A DNA stretch of 64,000 nt. Origin: Rhizobacter sp. Root404 (lineage in GTDB: Bacteria; Pseudomonadota; Gammaproteobacteria; Burkholderiales; Burkholderiaceae_C). This document shows positions 26,856-38,932 of the stretch, piece after piece. The stretch covers positions 63,156 through 127,155 of the forward strand of contig NZ_LMDS01000007.1 in assembly GCF_001425865.1 (NCBI RefSeq), in the 5' to 3' direction. The position numbers and the translations under genes were made by a program. Position 1 is the first letter of the stretch. Every line of letters starts with the position of its first letter. The notes beneath the pieces were generated by a model. That model searched no databases. It saw only the letters and a program-made list of their open reading frames with translations, and was not told the DNA's origin.

Positions 26856-28382
26856 TCAGTTGTGGTACGCGGTCTCGCCGTGGGCGCTGATGTCCAGGCC
26901 CTCGCGCTCGTCTTCCTCGTTGACACGCAGGCCGATGACCTTGTCGACGATGAAGTAGGCGACGATCGACACGACACCCGACCAGACGACGGTCAGCAGC
27001 ACCGCCTTCAGCTGGATCCAGACCTGCGCGCCGATCGCGTTGGAGGTGACCGAGGCCGTGACCCAGTCGCCCACCAGCCCCGGGCCGCCGAGCGACTGCG
27101 CATTGAACACGCCGGTCAGCAGCGCGCCGACGATGCCGCCGACACCGTGCACGCCGAACACGTCGAGCGAGTCGTCCGCGCCCAGCATCTTCTTCAGGCC
27201 CGTCACACCCCACAGGCAGGCGAAGCCGGCGATGAAGCCGACGACGATCGCGCCCATCAGGCCGACGTTGCCGGCCGCCGGCGTGATCGCCACCAGACCG
27301 GCGACCGCACCCGAGGCCGCACCCAGCATCGAGGCCTTGCCCTTCATCAGCATTTCGCCGAGGCACCAGGCCAGCACCGCCGCGGAGGTGGCGCTGAAGG
27401 TGTTCATGAAGGCCAGGACGGCGCTGTTGCCGGCTTCGAGCGCCGAGCCGGCGTTGAAGCCGAACCAGCCGACCCACAGCAGCGAGGCACCGACCATCGT
27501 CAGCGTCAGCGAGTGCGGCGTGAACGCCTCCTTGCCGTAGCCGACGCGCTTGCCGATCATGTACGCACCGACCAGACCGGCGACGGCCGCGTTGATGTGC
27601 ACGACCGTGCCGCCTGCGAAGTCGAGCGCGCCCATCTGCCACAGGTAGCCGGCCTTCGCGTTCATCGCGTCGACGACTTCCTTGCCGGTGTACGCGTCCG
27701 GGCCCATCCAGAACCAGACCATGTGCGCGATCGGCGCATAGCTGAAGGTGAACCACAGCACCATGAACGCGAGCACCGCGGAGAACTTCGCGCGCTCCGC
27801 GAACGCCCCGACGATCAGGCAGCAGGTGATGCCGGCAAAGGTTGCCTGGAAGGCGGTGAACAGCATTTCAGGGATGTAGACGCCCTTGCTGAACGTCGCG
27901 CCCATCGCGAACGTACCGGTCGCGGGATCGAACAGGCCCTTCAGGAACAACCGGTCGAAGCCGCCGATGAACGCGTTGCCTTCGGTGAACGCCAGGCTGT
28001 AGCCGTACACGCACCACAGCACGACGATCATCGAGAACGTGACCATCACCTGCATCAGCACCGACAGCATGTTCTTGCTGCGCACCAGGCCGCCGTAGAA
28101 CAGCGCCAGGCCCGGCACCGTCATCATGATGACGAGCAGCGTGGCGACGATCATCCAGGCCACGTCGCCCTTGTTGGCGACCGGGGTCGAGGCGGCGGCG
28201 GCCGGGGCCGAAGCCGCTTCCGCGCCGGAAGCAGCCGCCGCAGGCGCTGCGGCCGAGGCGGCCTCGGGAGCGGCGGCGGCGGACGCAGCCGCAGGCGCCG
28301 AAGCGGCGTCCTGCGCCAGCGTGACGCCGGACAGGCCCAGGGCGGCGAAGCCCAGGACCATCGAAGCAATGAGTTTTCTCAT
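26856..28382 (-). CDS. amtB: Ammonium transporter
   Basis: A 508-residue Amt/Rh channel. After a signal peptide (residues 1-23) there is an unusual Ala/Ser/Glu/Pro-rich segment (about 24-70) before the eleven-helix channel begins with Gly-Asp-Val-Ala-Trp-Met. The Amt signature Asp-Phe-Ala-Gly-Gly-Thr-Val-Val-His carries the first pore histidine. The second is in Phe-Gly-Val-His-Gly-Val-Gly-Gly. It conducts ammonium under nitrogen limitation and is blocked by GlnK. It lies 20 bases after glnK in a sigma-54-controlled operon. The Ala-rich leader is common in Burkholderiales AmtB and has no known role. Confidence 0.96.
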   Translation of the reverse strand: MRKLIASMVLGFAALGLSGVTLAQDAASAPAAASAAAAPEAASAAAPAAAASGAEAASAPAAAASTPVANKGDVAWMIVATLLVIMMTVPGLALFYGGLVRSKNMLSVLMQVMVTFSMIVVLWCVYGYSLAFTEGNAFIGGFDRLFLKGLFDPATGTFAMGATFSKGVYIPEMLFTAFQATFAGITCCLIVGAFAERAKFSAVLAFMVLWFTFSYAPIAHMVWFWMGPDAYTGKEVVDAMNAKAGYLWQMGALDFAGGTVVHINAAVAGLVGAYMIGKRVGYGKEAFTPHSLTLTMVGASLLWVGWFGFNAGSALEAGNSAVLAFMNTFSATSAAVLAWCLGEMLMKGKASMLGAASGAVAGLVAITPAAGNVGLMGAIVVGFIAGFACLWGVTGLKKMLGADDSLDVFGVHGVGGIVGALLTGVFNAQSLGGPGLVGDWVTASVTSNAIGAQVWIQLKAVLLTVVWSGVVSIVAYFIVDKVIGLRVNEEDEREGLDISAHGETAYHN

Positions 28383-28402
28383 GGTTGTAGTTGTCCTGTG
28401 CT

Positions 28403-29537
<1,135 letters not shown>

Positions 29538-29580
29538 CGTGGAGCTCCGTTGGGGGTTTTCTGAGGGGATGCCCCGGTTT

Positions 29581-29596
29581 TGCACGATGTGTGCCA
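29581..29596 (-). promoter_or_regulatory. Sigma-54 (RpoN) promoter of porin-glnK-amtB
   Basis: On the minus strand the sequence is TGGCAC-ACATC-GTGCA, with the invariant GG at -24 and GC at -12 ten bases apart. It differs from the TGGCAC-N5-TTGCA consensus at one position. Transcription should start near 29570, about 33 bases before the porin ATG. Confidence 0.85.
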
Positions 29597-29659
29597 GCGG
29601 CCTTGCAGCTCGTTACGGCCGGGCGGACCCGATGGCTGACCTCCTCGTGGGGCTTTTCC

Positions 29660-29674
29660 GCACCAAAGAGATGC
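29660..29674. promoter_or_regulatory. NtrC-type enhancer site 1 (one mismatch)
   Basis: GCAC at 29660-29663, seven bases, then ATGC at 29671-29674. The NtrC pattern is GCAC-N7-GTGC, so one base differs. The centre is about 97 bases upstream of the predicted sigma-54 start. Confidence 0.6.
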
Positions 29675-29687
29675 ATCCGACTCGGCC

Positions 29688-29702
29688 GCACCAATTCCGT
29701 GC
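29688..29702. promoter_or_regulatory. NtrC-type enhancer site 2 (perfect)
   Basis: GCAC (29688-29691), seven bases, GTGC (29699-29702): an exact GCAC-N7-GTGC dyad. It is centred about 125 bases upstream of the predicted start and 28 bases from site 1. Paired upstream sites are what NtrC needs to activate sigma-54 polymerase. Confidence 0.72.
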
Positions 29703-29847
29703 CGTGGCTGCAGTCGAATGCATGAAAGTGCACGGGTCGCACGAACTTGACACGTCAAAAGCCCGACCTGCGACATTTCGCAGCGCCGGGGGCACAGCGT
29801 GAACGCGCAACCCGATAGCTTGCCCGGGTCGCATTCCGGGCCCGCCC

Positions 29848-31374
29848 ATGTCCCTGTCCGTCATCCACAGCCGCGCGCTGCACGCTCTCGATGCGGCCGA
29901 AGTCACCGTCGAAGTGCACCTGGCCAACGGGTTGCCGAGCTTCACGCTCGTCGGGCTCGCGGACACCGAGGTCAAGGAAGCGCGGGAACGCGTGCGGGCG
30001 GCGATCCAGAACAGCGGGCTCGATTTCCCGACGAACAAGCGGATCACCGTCAATCTGGCCCCGGCCGACCTGCCCAAGGAATCCGGCCGCTTCGACCTGC
30101 CGATCGCGCTCGGCATCCTCGCCGCCAGCGGGCAGATCGACCCGGCGCGACTCGGCGGCTTCGAGTTCGCCGGCGAGCTCTCGCTCGGCGGCGAACTCCG
30201 CCCGGTGCGGGGCGCGCTCGCGATGGCGCTTGCGCTGCAGCGTCACCGCGCCGGCCCCCTGCGCGCACTCGTGCTGCCGCAGGCGAGCGCGCGCGAGGCG
30301 GCGCTGGTGGACGGCCTGGCGATCCACGGCGCCGCGCACCTGCTCGAGGTCGTCGCCGCGATGCGCCCGGCCGGCGACGCGGCGCCGGCACCGCTGCCGC
30401 TCGTCGTCGCCAGCCCGCAGCCCACCGCGGCGGCCGGCCCGGACCTGCGGGACGTGAAGGGGCAGGCCGGTGCCAAACGTGCGCTCGAGGTCGCCGCCGC
30501 GGGCTCGCACAGCGTGTTGATGGTCGGATCGCCCGGCACCGGCAAGTCGATGCTGGCGCAGCGCTTCGCCGGCTTGCTGCCGCCGCTTCCGCATGCACAG
30601 GCGCTGGAATCGGCAGCCGTGCTGAGCCTGGCAGGGGCGTTCGCACCCGAACGCTGGGGCCGGCGCGTGCTGCGCACCCCGCACCACACCGCGTCGGCCG
30701 CGGCGCTGGCCGGGGGCGGCTCGCCGCCGCGGCCGGGCGAGATCTCGCTCGCGCACCACGGGGTGCTGTTCCTCGACGAGTTGCCGGAATTCCGCCGCGG
30801 CGCGCTGGAAGCGTTGCGCGAGCCGCTCGAGACCGGGCGCATCGTGATCTCGCGCGCCGCGCGCCAGGCGGAGTTCCCGGCGCGCTTCCAGTTGCTCGCG
30901 GCGATGAACCCCTGTCCTTGCGGTCATCTTGGCAGTTCGCTGAACAGCTGCCGCTGCGCGCCCGATGCGATCGCGCGCTATCAGGGCAAGTTGAGCGGCC
31001 CGCTGCTCGACCGCATCGACATCCAGGTCGAGGTGCCTGCCGTCGCGCCCGAGGCGTTGGCCGCCGCGCCCGACGGCGAGCCGAGCGCCGCGATCGCCGC
31101 GCGCGTGCAGGTGGCGCGCGCGCGTGCCCTGGCACGCCAGGGCTGCGTCAACGCCGATCTCGCCGGCGCAGCCCTCGACGCGCACACCGCGCTCGACGAG
31201 GCCACCGCTTCGATCCTCCGCAGTGCCGCGGCGCGCCTCGGCTGGTCGGCGCGCGGCTTTCACCGCGTGCTGCGCGTGGCGCGCAGCGTCGCCGACCTGG
31301 CGGCCAGCGAGTCGATCGGCATCGCCCACCTCGCCGAGGCGATCCAGTACCGGCGCGTGCTGGGCGCCGGTTGA
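29848..31374 (+). CDS. comM: YifB/ComM family magnesium chelatase-like AAA+ ATPase
   Basis: A 508-residue ring helicase. An N-terminal ChlI-like/Lon-type domain (about 1-170, Pro-Ser-Phe-Thr-Leu-Val-Gly-Leu) precedes the AAA+ core with Walker A Gly-Ser-Pro-Gly-Thr-Gly-Lys-Ser at about residue 228 and Walker B Val-Leu-Phe-Leu-Asp-Glu-Leu-Pro-Glu-Phe. The family zinc-like cluster Asn-Pro-Cys-Pro-Cys-Gly with later Cys-Arg-Cys is intact. In Vibrio and Acinetobacter ComM is a branch-migration helicase that widens D-loops during natural transformation. No other competence gene is here. Its stop is only four bases from the convergent DUF1501 stop. Confidence 0.93.
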   Translation: MSLSVIHSRALHALDAAEVTVEVHLANGLPSFTLVGLADTEVKEARERVRAAIQNSGLDFPTNKRITVNLAPADLPKESGRFDLPIALGILAASGQIDPARLGGFEFAGELSLGGELRPVRGALAMALALQRHRAGPLRALVLPQASAREAALVDGLAIHGAAHLLEVVAAMRPAGDAAPAPLPLVVASPQPTAAAGPDLRDVKGQAGAKRALEVAAAGSHSVLMVGSPGTGKSMLAQRFAGLLPPLPHAQALESAAVLSLAGAFAPERWGRRVLRTPHHTASAAALAGGGSPPRPGEISLAHHGVLFLDELPEFRRGALEALREPLETGRIVISRAARQAEFPARFQLLAAMNPCPCGHLGSSLNSCRCAPDAIARYQGKLSGPLLDRIDIQVEVPAVAPEALAAAPDGEPSAAIAARVQVARARALARQGCVNADLAGAALDAHTALDEATASILRSAAARLGWSARGFHRVLRVARSVADLAASESIGIAHLAEAIQYRRVLGAG

Positions 31375-31378
31375 ACGC

Positions 31379-32884
31379 TCAGGTCGCCTTCAGGAACCCC
31401 AGGTCGCGCGGGAAGTTGCGCAGGTTCGGGAACACCGTGTCGAGCTGCGCGTCGCTGGCGCCGAACCACTTGCCCAACGTGCTGCCGATCGTGTCCACCG
31501 ACGTGACCGGCAAGTAGGCGTTGTTGGCCGAGTCGTTCAGGTTGAGACCGAACTGCGGGAAGCGTCCGAAGATCTCGCCGCCGTTGACCGCACCGCCGCT
31601 GACGAAGTGGTGGCTGCCCCAGCCGTGGTCCGTGCCGTCGCCGTTGCTCGTCAGCGTGCGGCCGAAGTCGGACGCGGTGAACAGCGTGACGTTGTTGCGC
31701 ATGTCGCCACCGGCGAGCCCGGCGAGCGCGCCGTCGAAGTAGCCGAGCGCGTGCGACAGGCGGGCCAGCAGGTCGGCCTGGTTGGCGTTCTGGCCGTCGT
31801 GGGTGTCGAAGCCGCCCATCGAGACGAAGAACACCTGCCGCTTGGCGCCCAGGCCGCTGCGCGCGCCGATGATCCGCGCGACGGTCTGGAGCTGCTGCGC
31901 CAGGCTGTTGTTCGCGAGGTTGTTGGTCGACGGTTGCACGTACTGGGTCGGTGCCGTCACGGTCGATGCGTTGTACGCGACCTGGAACGCCGCCTGCGCG
32001 TCGACCGAGCGCTTGACGATCGCGCCGTACTCGTTCGCGAACAGGTGCTGGTTGCTCGCGGTGACGATGCTCTTCAGCGTCGCGGCCGCCGTGCTCGAGC
32101 CGAACAGGTTGCCGCTGAGCCCGCCGATCTGCGTCGCGCCCCCGCTGCCGACCTGGTACTGGAATACCGTCTCGCCCGCCGAGAAGACGGCGTTGCCGGA
32201 CACCGAGATGCTGGTGAACACCGTGTTCGCGTTGCTGCTCGCGACCAGGTCGCCGAGGTGGCCGCCCCAGCCGATCTTCACGCCCTCGGGGCCGAGCGCC
32301 TGCCAGGTGGATTGCTGGTCGTTGTGCGAGCCCAGCGCCTTGGGCCGCGGCAGCACGTTGGCCACGTACTCGGCGCGGGTCAGCGGCTGCACCAGCGGGC
32401 CGGCGTTGGCCAGGATCGCGAGGCGGCCGGCGCCGAACAGCGTCGCGACCTCCGGCATGCTGGGGTGCAGCGCGAAAGTCAGCGGGCTGTTCTCGGCGGT
32501 GCCGGCGATGCCGGCGGTGAACTTGGGCACGATCGCGCGCACGCCGCCGAGGCGGTCCGGCGAGGCGAGCGGCGCGGTCGCGACCGGCGCGGTGCCCGGC
32601 GCCTTCAGCGCGATCGACTCCGGCGCGACCGAGCGCATCCGCGTGTACTCGTTGAACGACGCCGCGTCGGTGCGCAGCACCATGTGCGACGAGTCGTTGC
32701 CGCCGTACAGGAACAGGCAGACGATGGCCTTGTAGTCGGTCGTCTGCGCGACCGCGGTGTTCAGGCTGGCCAGGTTGAGCGCGAACGGCGCCGCGAACGG
32801 GCCGACCGCACCCGACACGACCGAGGCGGTGCGCAGGAAGCGGCGCCGGGAGGCGTCGAGGCGCGAAGTCTTGAAGATCGTCAT
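31379..32884 (-). CDS. DUF1501 family secreted protein
   Basis: A 501-residue exported protein. The N-terminus carries a twin-arginine motif, Ser-Arg-Arg-Arg-Phe-Leu-Arg, followed by a hydrophobic stretch ending in Ala-Val-Ala (about residue 46). The mature part has the sulfatase/phosphatase-like opening Ile-Val-Cys-Leu-Phe-Leu-Tyr-Gly-Gly-Asn-Asp-Ser and late blocks Gly-Gly-Phe-Asp-Thr-His, Ser-Asp-Phe-Gly-Arg-Thr and Asp-His-Gly-Trp-Gly. These suggest a metal site as in alkaline-phosphatase relatives, but the activity is unknown. It starts 17 bases after the DUF1800 gene and always travels with it. Confidence 0.92.
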   Translation of the reverse strand: MTIFKTSRLDASRRRFLRTASVVSGAVGPFAAPFALNLASLNTAVAQTTDYKAIVCLFLYGGNDSSHMVLRTDAASFNEYTRMRSVAPESIALKAPGTAPVATAPLASPDRLGGVRAIVPKFTAGIAGTAENSPLTFALHPSMPEVATLFGAGRLAILANAGPLVQPLTRAEYVANVLPRPKALGSHNDQQSTWQALGPEGVKIGWGGHLGDLVASSNANTVFTSISVSGNAVFSAGETVFQYQVGSGGATQIGGLSGNLFGSSTAAATLKSIVTASNQHLFANEYGAIVKRSVDAQAAFQVAYNASTVTAPTQYVQPSTNNLANNSLAQQLQTVARIIGARSGLGAKRQVFFVSMGGFDTHDGQNANQADLLARLSHALGYFDGALAGLAGGDMRNNVTLFTASDFGRTLTSNGDGTDHGWGSHHFVSGGAVNGGEIFGRFPQFGLNLNDSANNAYLPVTSVDTIGSTLGKWFGASDAQLDTVFPNLRNFPRDLGFLKAT

Positions 32885-32901
32885 GGCGTGTGTCCTCGTC
32901 G

Positions 32902-34719
32902 TCACTTCTGGATCAGGTAGTCGGGCGAGGCCAGCGACAGGTACACCGCGAGGTAGACGCGGTCGCGCTTGGCAGCGTCGATGTTGGCCTGGTTGGTCGG
33001 CGGTTGCGACGAATCCGGCGCGCTCGCGCCGGCCGGCGTCGGGTAGACGGGTGCCGGGATGGTGCGGCTCGTCACGGCCGCGGTGATCTGCGCGCGCAGC
33101 GCGTCGGGCAGCGTGCCGGAGAACAGCAGCAGGTTCATGCGCTCGACCAGGTCGGCGGGCGTCGTGGCCAGCGCAAGCTCGGCCGTGTAGTCCTGCTGGA
33201 TGTCGCGGTTCGCGTCGACCGTGACGAGGCTGCGCATGTAGTTCATGTAGCCCGCGACCGACACGTCGTGCACGATCTGGAACTCCGGGGCGACCAGACC
33301 GGCGTCGGCGATCGGCTTGCTCGACGGCACGTAGCCCGGCCGGTAGAAGTTGAACACCGTCGGCGCGAACATCACCGTCTGGTTCAGCCGCGTGGCCGGG
33401 TCGTCGGTGTTGCCGAGGCCGCTGTAGCGGCCCGACTTCGACGTCGCCTTGAACGCGCGCATGAAGTTCGCCAGCCGGATCACCGGCTCGCGCACCTTGC
33501 CGGCGCTTGGCGCGGTGCTCGCGGTGCGCGCCTCGGCGTCGAGCAGGATCGCCTTCCATACCGCCTTCATGTCGCCGCGCTGGCCGCTGCCGTTGTCGTT
33601 GAACGCGGCCGCGACGCGCGCCACGTAGGCCGGGCTCGGGTTGCTGGTGACCAGCCGCTGGATCAGCTGCTTGCCGATGAACGGGCCGACGTTCGGGTGG
33701 TTGAACAGCGTGTCGAGCGCGATCTTCAGGTCGCCGACGGTGTTCGCCGTCGTCAGCGTCTGCGCCGGGATCGTGACGCCCAGGAAGTTCTTCGCGCTGA
33801 TCGAATGGAAGTTGGTGTTGGCAGCGTACTGGTTGTAGTCCTGCATCGGGCGCCAGTCGCGCTCGAGGTCGGCGTCGTTGCCGAAGAAGCGGCGGCTGGT
33901 GCGGTCGCTCGTCAGCGAACCGGCGTACCAGCTCCAGCCGGTGAAGACCTGCGACAGGCCCTCGAGGTCGGCCGACACGTAGGCCGCGACCGGTTTCCCG
34001 TCGGCGCCGAGCACCGGCGTGCCGTCGGCGTTCAGCTTGTACTGGCCGATCGTGAACAGCTGGGTGATCTCGCGCGCGAAGTTCAGGTCGGGCACGCGGC
34101 CGGTGGCCGGGTCTTCCTTCTGGTTCTTCAGGTGCGACAGGTAGACGCCCATCATCGGGTGCAGCGCGACGGCTTCCAGCAGATCGCGGAAGTTGCCGAA
34201 CGCCTTCTCGCCGAGCATGTCGTAGTACGACGCGACGCCGCGCGGCTGGCTGCGCAGCGTGCTGTCGGTGAACGAGATCACGAAGACCTGCGACAGCGCG
34301 AACGCGGCGCGCTGGCGCAGCTGGTCGTCGCCGGCGATCGCCTGGCTCCAGTACGAGTCGAAGAAGTTGGTCTGGCTGATGGTGCCGCCGGTGGCCGCGA
34401 GGTCGGCCGCGGCCTGGTTCATCGTCAGGCGGTGCGAGACCGGCGGCTTCGCGAACTGCTCGTCGATCCAGGCGGCGTAGCTCATCGTCTGCAGCCGCGT
34501 GATCTCGGCCGGCGTCGGGCCGTAGGTCGCCTGGGTCAGGAAGCGCGCGGAGGCGAGCGGCGCGTTCGTCGGGCCGGCGGCCGCGGGACTGGCAGTCGGG
34601 CCGGCATCGGCTTCGCCGGAACCGCCACTGCCGCCACCGCAAGCGGCGAGGCCGAGGAGCAGGGCCGCGGCGATCGCCACGTGGCCCGAACGGGCATGAA
34701 ACACCTGGATCGTCTGCAC
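32902..34719 (-). CDS. DUF1800 family lipoprotein
   Basis: A 605-residue exported protein of unknown activity. With the GTG at 34719 (GGGGG-rich ribosome binding site just upstream) it starts with a lipoprotein signal ending Leu-Ala-Ala-Cys, followed by a Gly/Ser linker. An in-frame ATG at 34767 would add 16 residues before the signal and is less likely. The DUF1800 core begins with Ala-Arg-Phe-Leu-Thr-Gln-Ala-Thr-Tyr-Gly-Pro-Thr. It contains Asn-Phe-Ala-Arg-Glu-Ile-Thr-Gln-Leu-Phe-Thr-Ile-Gly, Phe-Thr-Gly-Trp and Pro-Asn-Val-Gly-Pro-Phe-Ile. It is the first gene of a two-gene operon with DUF1501. The pair is probably envelope-located together, one lipid-anchored and one Tat-exported. Confidence 0.88.
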   Translation of the reverse strand: MQTIQVFHARSGHVAIAAALLLGLAACGGGSGGSGEADAGPTASPAAAGPTNAPLASARFLTQATYGPTPAEITRLQTMSYAAWIDEQFAKPPVSHRLTMNQAAADLAATGGTISQTNFFDSYWSQAIAGDDQLRQRAAFALSQVFVISFTDSTLRSQPRGVASYYDMLGEKAFGNFRDLLEAVALHPMMGVYLSHLKNQKEDPATGRVPDLNFAREITQLFTIGQYKLNADGTPVLGADGKPVAAYVSADLEGLSQVFTGWSWYAGSLTSDRTSRRFFGNDADLERDWRPMQDYNQYAANTNFHSISAKNFLGVTIPAQTLTTANTVGDLKIALDTLFNHPNVGPFIGKQLIQRLVTSNPSPAYVARVAAAFNDNGSGQRGDMKAVWKAILLDAEARTASTAPSAGKVREPVIRLANFMRAFKATSKSGRYSGLGNTDDPATRLNQTVMFAPTVFNFYRPGYVPSSKPIADAGLVAPEFQIVHDVSVAGYMNYMRSLVTVDANRDIQQDYTAELALATTPADLVERMNLLLFSGTLPDALRAQITAAVTSRTIPAPVYPTPAGASAPDSSQPPTNQANIDAAKRDRVYLAVYLSLASPDYLIQK

Positions 34720-34940
34720 ACGCACCCCCGAAGTTGGTCTTTTCGGGGAGGATCGAACGCAGGGCATGTGCCCGGCGCGGCGCTGCCGGGGACCGTCAGG
34801 TCTGCCTCCAGGTCGTGAACGATTTGGCAGTCAACGTGAAGTCAATCGTCGGATCAACGACATTAGTCGGACATGTTGCGAAGGAATGCTTCTGGCCGTA
34901 AGCAGGCGCAACCGGCCCGCGCGCCAGGCACGCGCACGGG

Positions 34941-37667
<2,727 letters not shown>

Positions 37668-37723
37668 CGCGGGAGAGCTCGAATGAGGCCCGCGCTACTC
37701 ACCGCGGACCGAGAAAGGTCGGG

Positions 37724-37805
37724 TGAGCGCCGTTGAACCAGCGGCTTGCGCCACCGTGCCCGAGCCTGGCAGTCGTCGATCGACTGTCGCAACGCTCCTC
37801 GGGCG
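37724..37805 (-). ncRNA. S-adenosylhomocysteine (SAH) riboswitch
   Basis: Read on the minus strand from 37805, the element has P1 strand CCCGAG followed by GAGCGTTGCGAC, then an irregular hairpin (AGTCGATCGACGACT region), then GCCAGGCTCGGG closing P1 (37764-37758). A 3' part ends in TTCAACGGCGCTCA. The GAGCG at 37797-37793 can pair with CGCTC at 37729-37725 as the pseudoknot of this class. These blocks match the known Ralstonia SAH aptamer almost base for base. It ends 56 bases before the metH start. SAH riboswitches turn expression on when SAH accumulates. Confidence 0.93.
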
Positions 37806-37820
37806 AGTCAGGATTCTAGG

Positions 37821-38888
37821 TCAGGCGGTCTCGGCCTCCAGCGCCAGTTCGCCGAACAACGTGCCTTTGTGCCCGCAACGCGGCTGGTACTTCCCGACCT
37901 TCTGCGCGATCGACGCGATATGCGCGGGCGTCGTGCCGCAGCAGCCGCCGGCGATGTTCAGGAAGCCGGCTTTCGCGAACTCCTCGAGCAGGCTGCCGGT
38001 GATCTCGGGCGTCTCGTCGAAGCCAGTCTCGCTCATCGGATTGGGCAGGCCAGCGTTCGGGTAGCAGCTGACGAAGGTGTCGCCGGCGATCCGCGACAGC
38101 TCCTCGATGTAGGGCCGCATCAGCGTCGCGCCGAGCGCGCAGTTCAGGCCGATCGCGAGCGGCCGGGCGTGGCGCACGCTGTGCCAGAACGCGCTGACGG
38201 TCTGGCCGGACAGGATGCGGCCCGAGGCGTCGGTGACCGTGCCCGAGATGATCACGGGCAGGCGCTCGCCGGTGTCTTCCATCAGTTCGTCGAGCGCGAA
38301 GATCGCGGCCTTCGCGTTCAGCGTGTCGAAGATCGTCTCGACCAGGAACAGGTCGCAGCCGCCTTCGAGCAAGCCACTGGCCTGTTCGTAGTACGCGGCC
38401 TTCAGTTCGTCGAAGGTGACGTTGCGCGCCGCCGGGTCGTTCACGTCGGGGCTGATGCTGGCGGTCTTGGGCGTGGGCCCGAGCGCGCCGGCGACGAAGC
38501 GCGGCTTCTCAAACGTGCTGAACTTGTCGCAGGCCTGGCGGGCCAGCTTGGCGGCGGCGACGTTCATCTCGCGCGCGAATGCGCCGAGGCCGTAGTCGTC
38601 CTGCGCGACGGTGGTCGCGCCGAAGGTGTTGGTCTCGATGATGTCGGCACCGGCCGCGAGGTACTGCTCGTGGATCTCGAGGATCACCTCGGGCTTGCTG
38701 AGCTGCAACATGTCGTTGTTGCCCTTCAGGTCCTTCGGGTGATCCGCGAAGCGCGCACCGCGGTAGTCGGCCTCGCCGAGCTTGTAGCGCTGGATCATCG
38801 TGCCCATCGCGCCATCGAGCACGACGATGCGTTGCGCGAGGATGGCGGGCAGCTGCGCGCCCCGGGTGAAGTTCGACGTCGTGTTCAT
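37821..38888 (-). CDS. metH: Methionine synthase, homocysteine-binding part (split MetH)
   Basis: A 355-residue homocysteine S-methyltransferase domain. It begins with [11 protein letters not shown] near residue 23. The zinc ligands are present: cysteine in Gly-Leu-Asn-Cys-Ala-Leu-Gly near 250 and the pair in Gly-Gly-Cys-Cys-Gly-Thr near 318. This is MetH residues 1-350 as a separate gene, the usual state in Burkholderiales. It precedes the larger metH part on the same strand. There is no Shine-Dalgarno sequence before the ATG, and a TACAAT box lies six bases upstream, so the mRNA may be leaderless. Confidence 0.95.
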   Translation of the reverse strand: MNTTSNFTRGAQLPAILAQRIVVLDGAMGTMIQRYKLGEADYRGARFADHPKDLKGNNDMLQLSKPEVILEIHEQYLAAGADIIETNTFGATTVAQDDYGLGAFAREMNVAAAKLARQACDKFSTFEKPRFVAGALGPTPKTASISPDVNDPAARNVTFDELKAAYYEQASGLLEGGCDLFLVETIFDTLNAKAAIFALDELMEDTGERLPVIISGTVTDASGRILSGQTVSAFWHSVRHARPLAIGLNCALGATLMRPYIEELSRIAGDTFVSCYPNAGLPNPMSETGFDETPEITGSLLEEFAKAGFLNIAGGCCGTTPAHIASIAQKVGKYQPRCGHKGTLFGELALEAETA

Positions 38889-38894
38889 TGGGTT

Positions 38895-38900
38895 ATTGTA
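38895..38900 (-). promoter_or_regulatory. -10 box directly before the split metH start
   Basis: The minus strand reads TACAAT, then six bases, then the ATG at 38888. A start of transcription at the normal distance would fall on or next to the A of ATG. No convincing -35 box is spaced 17 bases upstream; a TTGACA is only seven bases away. Confidence 0.4.
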
Positions 38901-38932
38901 GAAAGCATGTCAAGTCCACGCCGGCCGTCCGC

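Larger units (their letters stand above)
29538..29847. other. 310-base divergent control region between the porin operon and comM
   Basis: This gap holds the sigma-54 promoter and two NtrC-type sites of the porin-glnK-amtB operon, listed separately. On the plus strand TTGACA at 29747-29752 could be the -35 box of comM. The best partner, GACATT at 29772-29777, is poor and 19 bases away. I find no small gene here; UbiK, which often lies before comM, is absent. Confidence 0.6.

Noticed and set aside
37668-37820. Cobalamin riboswitch before the B12-dependent metH part
   Set aside because: No B12 box was found. The element matches the SAH class instead.
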